Shown one piece after another: positions 60,901-64,000 of a stretch of DNA of 64,000 nucleotides. Source of the stretch: CAIXDN01 sp964482085. GTDB taxonomy: Bacteria; Patescibacteriota; Patescibacteriia; 2-12-FULL-60-25. Position numbers and translations under genes: made by a program. The notes beneath the pieces were generated by a model. It was not told the origin of the DNA and did not search any database. It saw only the letters and a list, made by a program, of their open reading frames with translations. Numbering within the stretch: the first letter of the stretch is position 1; each line of letters starts with the position of its first letter. Location: NCBI GenBank assembly GCA_964482085.1, contig CAYZVS010000001.1:108195-172194 (forward strand), in the 5' to 3' direction.

Positions 60901-61136
60901 GTACCAGAAAGCCTCTTGGATCCACGATTGTACGTATTTTTGATAGTAAGTTTAATAAGCTTCTGGAAACGCAAATTACAAATCCTAAAGGTCAGTATGG
61001 ATTCTTTGCCGGAAAGAATACCTATATCCTCACCGCGCAACGACCAGGGTTTAGCCAATATAAGTCAGATGACATAGATTTATCGAAAAAGAAGGAAGCG
61101 ATTATCGATCAGCACATTCCACTAAAGAAAATTTAA
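57909..61136 (+). CDS. large fibronectin-type surface protein with duplicated membrane/CarboxypepD_reg modules
   Basis: 1075 residues. The signal peptide (1-28) is followed by an N-terminal beta domain, a Gly/Ser hinge (about 195-205), three FN3-like repeats (about 210-490; TALVTWDTSENATTQIVWG, SAVVTWNTNIPASSLVEFG) and a Pro/Thr stalk (about 493-555). Then come a beta domain, a membrane segment (about 790-830) and a CarboxypepD_reg-like module (KWGVVYNSLSKVTIEL...), then another membrane segment pair (about 940-985) and a second such module (EWGIVYDLGTRKPLGS...). The modules would face the cytoplasm. Probably a cell-surface adhesin or pilus-like anchor. Confidence 0.8.
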   Translation: MLRRLSRFFAALTTAVLVFGPFAGVSAAVLTGRRDIMSRQTPGQAANHEIRFITSTGVDAPSDTITIDYPTGFDLSSVGFGDIDLYHGAVTGFETNETIAAAAAAGVWGAVVSGNQLTLTAPTDAAGGEISASDIVQLRIGTNTVGGVNRIINPTTTNSGTKTISIGGTFGDVGGIDIFIGVNETIGISATVPAPSSGGGGGGGGSSTDLTPPTILNIQVLNITTSTALVTWDTSENATTQIVWGTDVSYSLGNYSNPSYTIGHSVPLSSLPPGTVIHFRITAVDPAGNTTNSPDLTFTTIGVPVAPIISNVQIISITDTSAVVTWNTNIPASSLVEFGLTGGYGSFASSPGDVTSHVVNLFGLSPATLYHLRARSTEPAGSLESISGDFTFTTTGDVTAPSNVFGFTATAGDQRNQLNWSLPSDPDFAFVRIRARTDGYPAGPNDGRFVYQGSGTSFLDTGLVNGTTYFYANYAFDGAGNNSSGAFAQATPFADVLPPTSTPPILPPVTPPVTPPVTPPVGGSTTTPPVVLPPTSTPPIVLPPTSTPEIPVTPGISITPSYFAAGGAIPLEPDASGAVGTAPGAPVLVRVPVTSLPSAPVSAVIRVGGSVYALTPLPGGTEWGATFIPSRSVERIPATVQFTLSDGRVVSASTIIETRASGRVLERRGITSDLTALPGATVILYERVNGAWVEWNGLRYGQANPLQTPDQGFYGFIVRNGDYRVVVEKDGYVTQEKEFRVTRNYASIDIVMPAQIEMPFIGPILEFLQSETARNAASITVPILLALAIANLATAASLFSLLNYIWFLLTQPALLLGKKRREKWGVVYNSLSKVTIELATVRLIQSETRRVLQTRVTDSKGRFAFRVKLGSYRIEVVKPGFTFPTVYLKDEKEDTDYLDLYHGEPIVVKEEANVAVNIPLDPNVKEDTPRIVYFKRFLRRFQYFFSLFSVFITIGAFIIAPSWWIAVLIVVQVLTFLLFLRLAQPKKPKEWGIVYDLGTRKPLGSTIVRIFDSKFNKLLETQITNPKGQYGFFAGKNTYILTAQRPGFSQYKSDDIDLSKKKEAIIDQHIPLKKI

Positions 61137-61407
61137 CTACACAGTTTATCCACAGTGTTAGCAGTTACGGATATTTCTTAAAAAAGCCTATTCATACCAA
61201 ATATATTGAGTAGGCTTTTTTGTTTCTATACTTCATACAAGGTTTAGTTGACGGGATTCTATTTTAGAATTTATCACTAAGCCGACTGTTTACGCATATA
61301 CACAGGAGGGTTTCCTGCTCTCGATTGGGGAATTGAAAGCTATAGGAAAAATGGTCTGCTCTTCTGCGAGAACGCGTAAAGAAGTTTTGTCTTACGACTG
61401 AGGCTTT
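61137..61407. other. gap with DnaA box, terminator and leader
   Basis: Holds TTATCCACA (61146-61154), the terminator at 61180-61221 and a weak TTGACG (61248) promoter-like element before the giant fibre gene; no other gene. Confidence 0.5.
61180..61221 (+). terminator. terminator of the surface operon
   Basis: AAAAAAGCCTA and TAGGCTTTTTT around a long A+T loop. Confidence 0.8.
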
Positions 61408-64000
61408 ATGCCATCTGTCGATTCTAACGTGCATTTGCAACGTACCTTTATTGAAACCTTACTCGCATACACATGCGGGATATTTGCTTTCATTAAGCGA
61501 TTTCTCGGCGCCCAAGATCAGGGACGCGGATTAATAGTCGCTTTCTCGATACTGGCGGTGACGCTGAGTTTGGGGGTATTTGTCGCTCCCGAAGCACATG
61601 CGGCTATTCCTCAGGTGATTAATTATCAATCACGTTTGAGAAATAGCACGTTATCTCCTATTACGGCATCAACGACGATTCAATTCACTCTTTATAACGA
61701 CATTTCAGGTGGCACTTATACTGACCCAGCTTCAGCCGTAGGACCTGTTTTGTGGAAAGAGGTCCGTAATGGAGGTGCTTGTGCCAAAGTTTTGCCTGAT
61801 GCTGATGGATATTTTGCTGTGCAGCTTGGGTCTTGTGTCAGTTTTCCGTCTTATATCGATTGGAATCAGCCCTTGTATCTTGGAGTCCGTATCGAAAGTG
61901 ATGCAGAAGCAACGCCGCGTGTATTGTTAGGCGCTTTTCAGTACGCGTTGAACTCGGATGCTGTCGATACCTTCTCGGCTTCCTCAACGGCTGCTGCTAA
62001 TACGTTGCTGGCGCTCGACTCTAACTTGAATTTTGATATTTTGACTGGCGGATTCCTTGGAGGTTACTTCAACATGAGCTCTTCAACGGCCAATAATACG
62101 ATTGGAGGGAACTTATCGATTGCTGGGAACACAACAATTGGTGACTCGTCGTCTGATTTAGTAACAGTAAATGGTCGTTTTAATACAGACCTTGTTCCAT
62201 CGGTTGATCTTGCATATGCGCTGGGCTCGTCTGCAAATCGATGGAATGCCAATTTTGGGAACGTTACAAGCGTGAACGTTACAAGTAGTAATTTTTACAC
62301 GGATGTTTTGTCAGCGACTATTGGTAATTTTAGTTCGATTGGAGTCACGAATCTTGTATGGGTGAATGCGACGGGTACCAACACCACAAGTACGTTCTTT
62401 TTTGCGAATACGTCCACAATTATCAGTCTCAACTCAACCAATGGGACTGTTCAATCGTTGGTATTTAGCAATGCAACAGGAGGGACTTTGAATGCAACGA
62501 CTGTTACAACGACCAACTTGTTTGTCGGTGGACGAGCCGTCTGTCTTGAAGATGGGACAAATTGTTTCACAGCTTCCGGGACGGACAGCTTGCTTACGGT
62601 TACAAATAGAGGAGCGGTTGCGACGGCCACGGTTACGCTTTATGGCGGTTTGGTTAGCGCAAATTTAATGGTTACGGGTACGACGGATTTGCAGGGAACG
62701 ACAACATTTTTGAATGCATCAGGTTCAACCCTCCAAGCCAACAGCGCTACATTCGCCACGGCCACGGTCTCTGGCCAAGCGATTTGTTTGAGCAATGGCG
62801 TTGGTTGTCCGAGCGCCTCTGCCGAAGCCGATACACTTCAGACGGTATCGAATCGCGGAAGCTTTACGACCACGACGCTGTCGTTGTTTGGGGGACTGAC
62901 CACTTCTAACCTCACGGCGACCGGTACGACCTCTCTTCAAAACACCACCATTACCAATGGCACCACGACCAACTTTGCTGTTACGAACTTCGTGAACAGC
63001 AACCTCGTGCCTGCGGCCGACCTCGCCTTCACCCTCGGCACAGCCACTAATCGTTGGAATGCGAGTCTTGGGAATGTGACGAGCACAAATGTCACAACCA
63101 CGAATCTTTCCGCCACAAATGCCTTCATCAATACCCTGGGCGTTACCACCTTCAGCGCCTCTTCAGGCACCATCAGCAACTTCTTGTTTGCCAACGCTAC
63201 CGGTACCAATTTGTTTGTTACCAATTTCCTTGCAGGAACAGGCACCATCAACAACTTCACATCGACGAGTGGTACCATCACCAATCTTTTCTCACCATCG
63301 GCTACCATCACCAGCTCCACGGTTACGAATCTGACCGCCACCACGGCTACCATCACCAACCTCGTGCTTGGTTCACCACTCAATCTCACGAATATCACTT
63401 GGGTGAATGCCACGGGTACCAACACGACCAGCACCAATCTCTTTGCCACCACCTTTGGTTTCACAAGTGCTACCGGCAACAGCCTCAATTCCAACATTGC
63501 GAACATCAACACACTCACCAGTGTGAATGGCTCGATTACGACCCTCACTTCCACGAGTGGCACGATCGCCACCTTCAACTTTGAGAACGCCACAGGCTCA
63601 TCTCTCTACGCTTCTACGATTCAAGCGAACACGGTTTCTTCGACAGCCATGTTTGTGAATGGAATTGCGGTGTGTCTTGCGAGTGGCACCAACTGTCCGA
63701 CGGGCACCACGTCTAATCTTCAGACCGTCACAAATGCCGGCAATACCACGACGAATGCCATCCAGTTTGCGGGCGGGACATCGACTGGAAACTTTGTCTT
63801 CAATACGAGTGCTACCGTGAACGGTGTCTTCACAGCGAATGGTGCGAGCAATCTTCAGAACACCACCTTCACGAATGCCACCGGTTCTTCCTTGTTTGTC
63901 ACGCTTCTCACGGCAACCAATGGCACGATTAATACGCTGGTTTCGACCAATGGCACCATCACTTCCTTGAGCGCTGTCTCCGTTACGACCACCAATCTCC
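61408..64000 (+). CDS. giant Thr/Asn/Ser-rich fibre-like surface protein (partial)
   Basis: Open from the ATG at 61408 to the window end (864 codons, no stop). A signal anchor at about 42-65 ends AHA before AIPQVINYQSRL, an opening usual in Patescibacteria fibre proteins. A head domain (to about 175) is followed by long repeats of T-x-T-N-L/F type. Three VCLxxGxxC..LqTVtNrG modules begin near 62527, 62779 and 63667. Two D-L-A-x-x-L-G..NRWNA modules are near 62211 and 63021. NRWN blocks are typical of proteins ending in a peptidase S74 chaperone, which would lie beyond the window. Confidence 0.8.
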   Translation, partial: MPSVDSNVHLQRTFIETLLAYTCGIFAFIKRFLGAQDQGRGLIVAFSILAVTLSLGVFVAPEAHAAIPQVINYQSRLRNSTLSPITASTTIQFTLYNDISGGTYTDPASAVGPVLWKEVRNGGACAKVLPDADGYFAVQLGSCVSFPSYIDWNQPLYLGVRIESDAEATPRVLLGAFQYALNSDAVDTFSASSTAAANTLLALDSNLNFDILTGGFLGGYFNMSSSTANNTIGGNLSIAGNTTIGDSSSDLVTVNGRFNTDLVPSVDLAYALGSSANRWNANFGNVTSVNVTSSNFYTDVLSATIGNFSSIGVTNLVWVNATGTNTTSTFFFANTSTIISLNSTNGTVQSLVFSNATGGTLNATTVTTTNLFVGGRAVCLEDGTNCFTASGTDSLLTVTNRGAVATATVTLYGGLVSANLMVTGTTDLQGTTTFLNASGSTLQANSATFATATVSGQAICLSNGVGCPSASAEADTLQTVSNRGSFTTTTLSLFGGLTTSNLTATGTTSLQNTTITNGTTTNFAVTNFVNSNLVPAADLAFTLGTATNRWNASLGNVTSTNVTTTNLSATNAFINTLGVTTFSASSGTISNFLFANATGTNLFVTNFLAGTGTINNFTSTSGTITNLFSPSATITSSTVTNLTATTATITNLVLGSPLNLTNITWVNATGTNTTSTNLFATTFGFTSATGNSLNSNIANINTLTSVNGSITTLTSTSGTIATFNFENATGSSLYASTIQANTVSSTAMFVNGIAVCLASGTNCPTGTTSNLQTVTNAGNTTTNAIQFAGGTSTGNFVFNTSATVNGVFTANGASNLQNTTFTNATGSSLFVTLLTATNGTINTLVSTNGTITSLSAVSVTTTNL

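Noticed and set aside
62937..63593. 218-codon minus-strand frame of Val/Leu repeats
   Set aside because: Reverse reading of the Thr/Asn-rich repeats of the fibre gene, which is open through the whole region on the plus strand.

Overview
The window looks like a chromosomal segment of a Patescibacteria (Candidate Phyla Radiation) bacterium around its replication origin. Several things point that way: compact core genes, a short ComEC without its usual C-terminal domain, and an rpmH-rnpA-yidD / dnaA-dnaN origin region. The core genes mostly lack Shine-Dalgarno sites, and there is a typical set of large secreted beta-sheet proteins (fibronectin-type and DUF916-like proteins and a Thr/Asn/Ser-rich fibre protein). 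I cannot place it below phylum level from sequence alone, and no rRNA is present.

Layout: 1-4000 holds orphan, mostly secreted or membrane genes on the minus strand. 4150-7070 is a plus-strand sugar kinase, transporter and dehydrogenase run. 7220-11820 is mixed (tRNA-Ala, lipoprotein, phosphatase, DoxX, FemAB-like, ruvA, thymidine kinase). 11865-23463 is minus-strand core information processing (gyrA, ruvC, rpoC, rpoB). 23700-30270 is a cluster of unrecognised genes behind two strong promoters and separated by RNA hairpins. 30445-38354 is minus-strand rodZ-like, ftsK, recA, a MopE-motif lipoprotein, comEC and ychF. 38448-42463 has small orphans, tig and DUF167. 42460-46242 is the origin region with dnaA and dnaN. 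46284-54878 has a class A penicillin-binding protein, a 3D-domain protein, polA, holA and rpsT. 55023-55851 has two tRNAs and a cluster of parS-like sites. 55985 to the end encodes a secreted/surface operon and a partial giant fibre-like protein.

Two populations of genes are interleaved. Conserved genes have moderate G+C, weak or no Shine-Dalgarno and ATG starts. Unrecognised genes have visibly higher G+C, near-perfect GGAGG ribosome sites (often GGAGGTTCC directly before the start), frequent TTG or GTG starts, and hairpin-rich flanks. At least two of the unrecognised proteins (934-1866 and 34671-35477) have architectures familiar from Myxococcota, which suggests acquisition from such a partner; that is inference.

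The best candidate for something undescribed is the 23.9-30.3 kb cluster. It has a strong promoter beside a 25-bp perfect palindrome and a hairpin-dense putative RNA. It also has mutually exclusive hairpins before one gene, five 18-nt hairpins of 7-4-7 form with GNRA loops at gene junctions, and a leader closed by a 19-bp long-range helix. Other notable elements are the eight-site parS cluster, an origin with a DnaA box followed by TAC trinucleotides, a recurring GCTAATNTTAGC palindrome at promoters, and a duplicated 84-87 bp inverted-repeat element.
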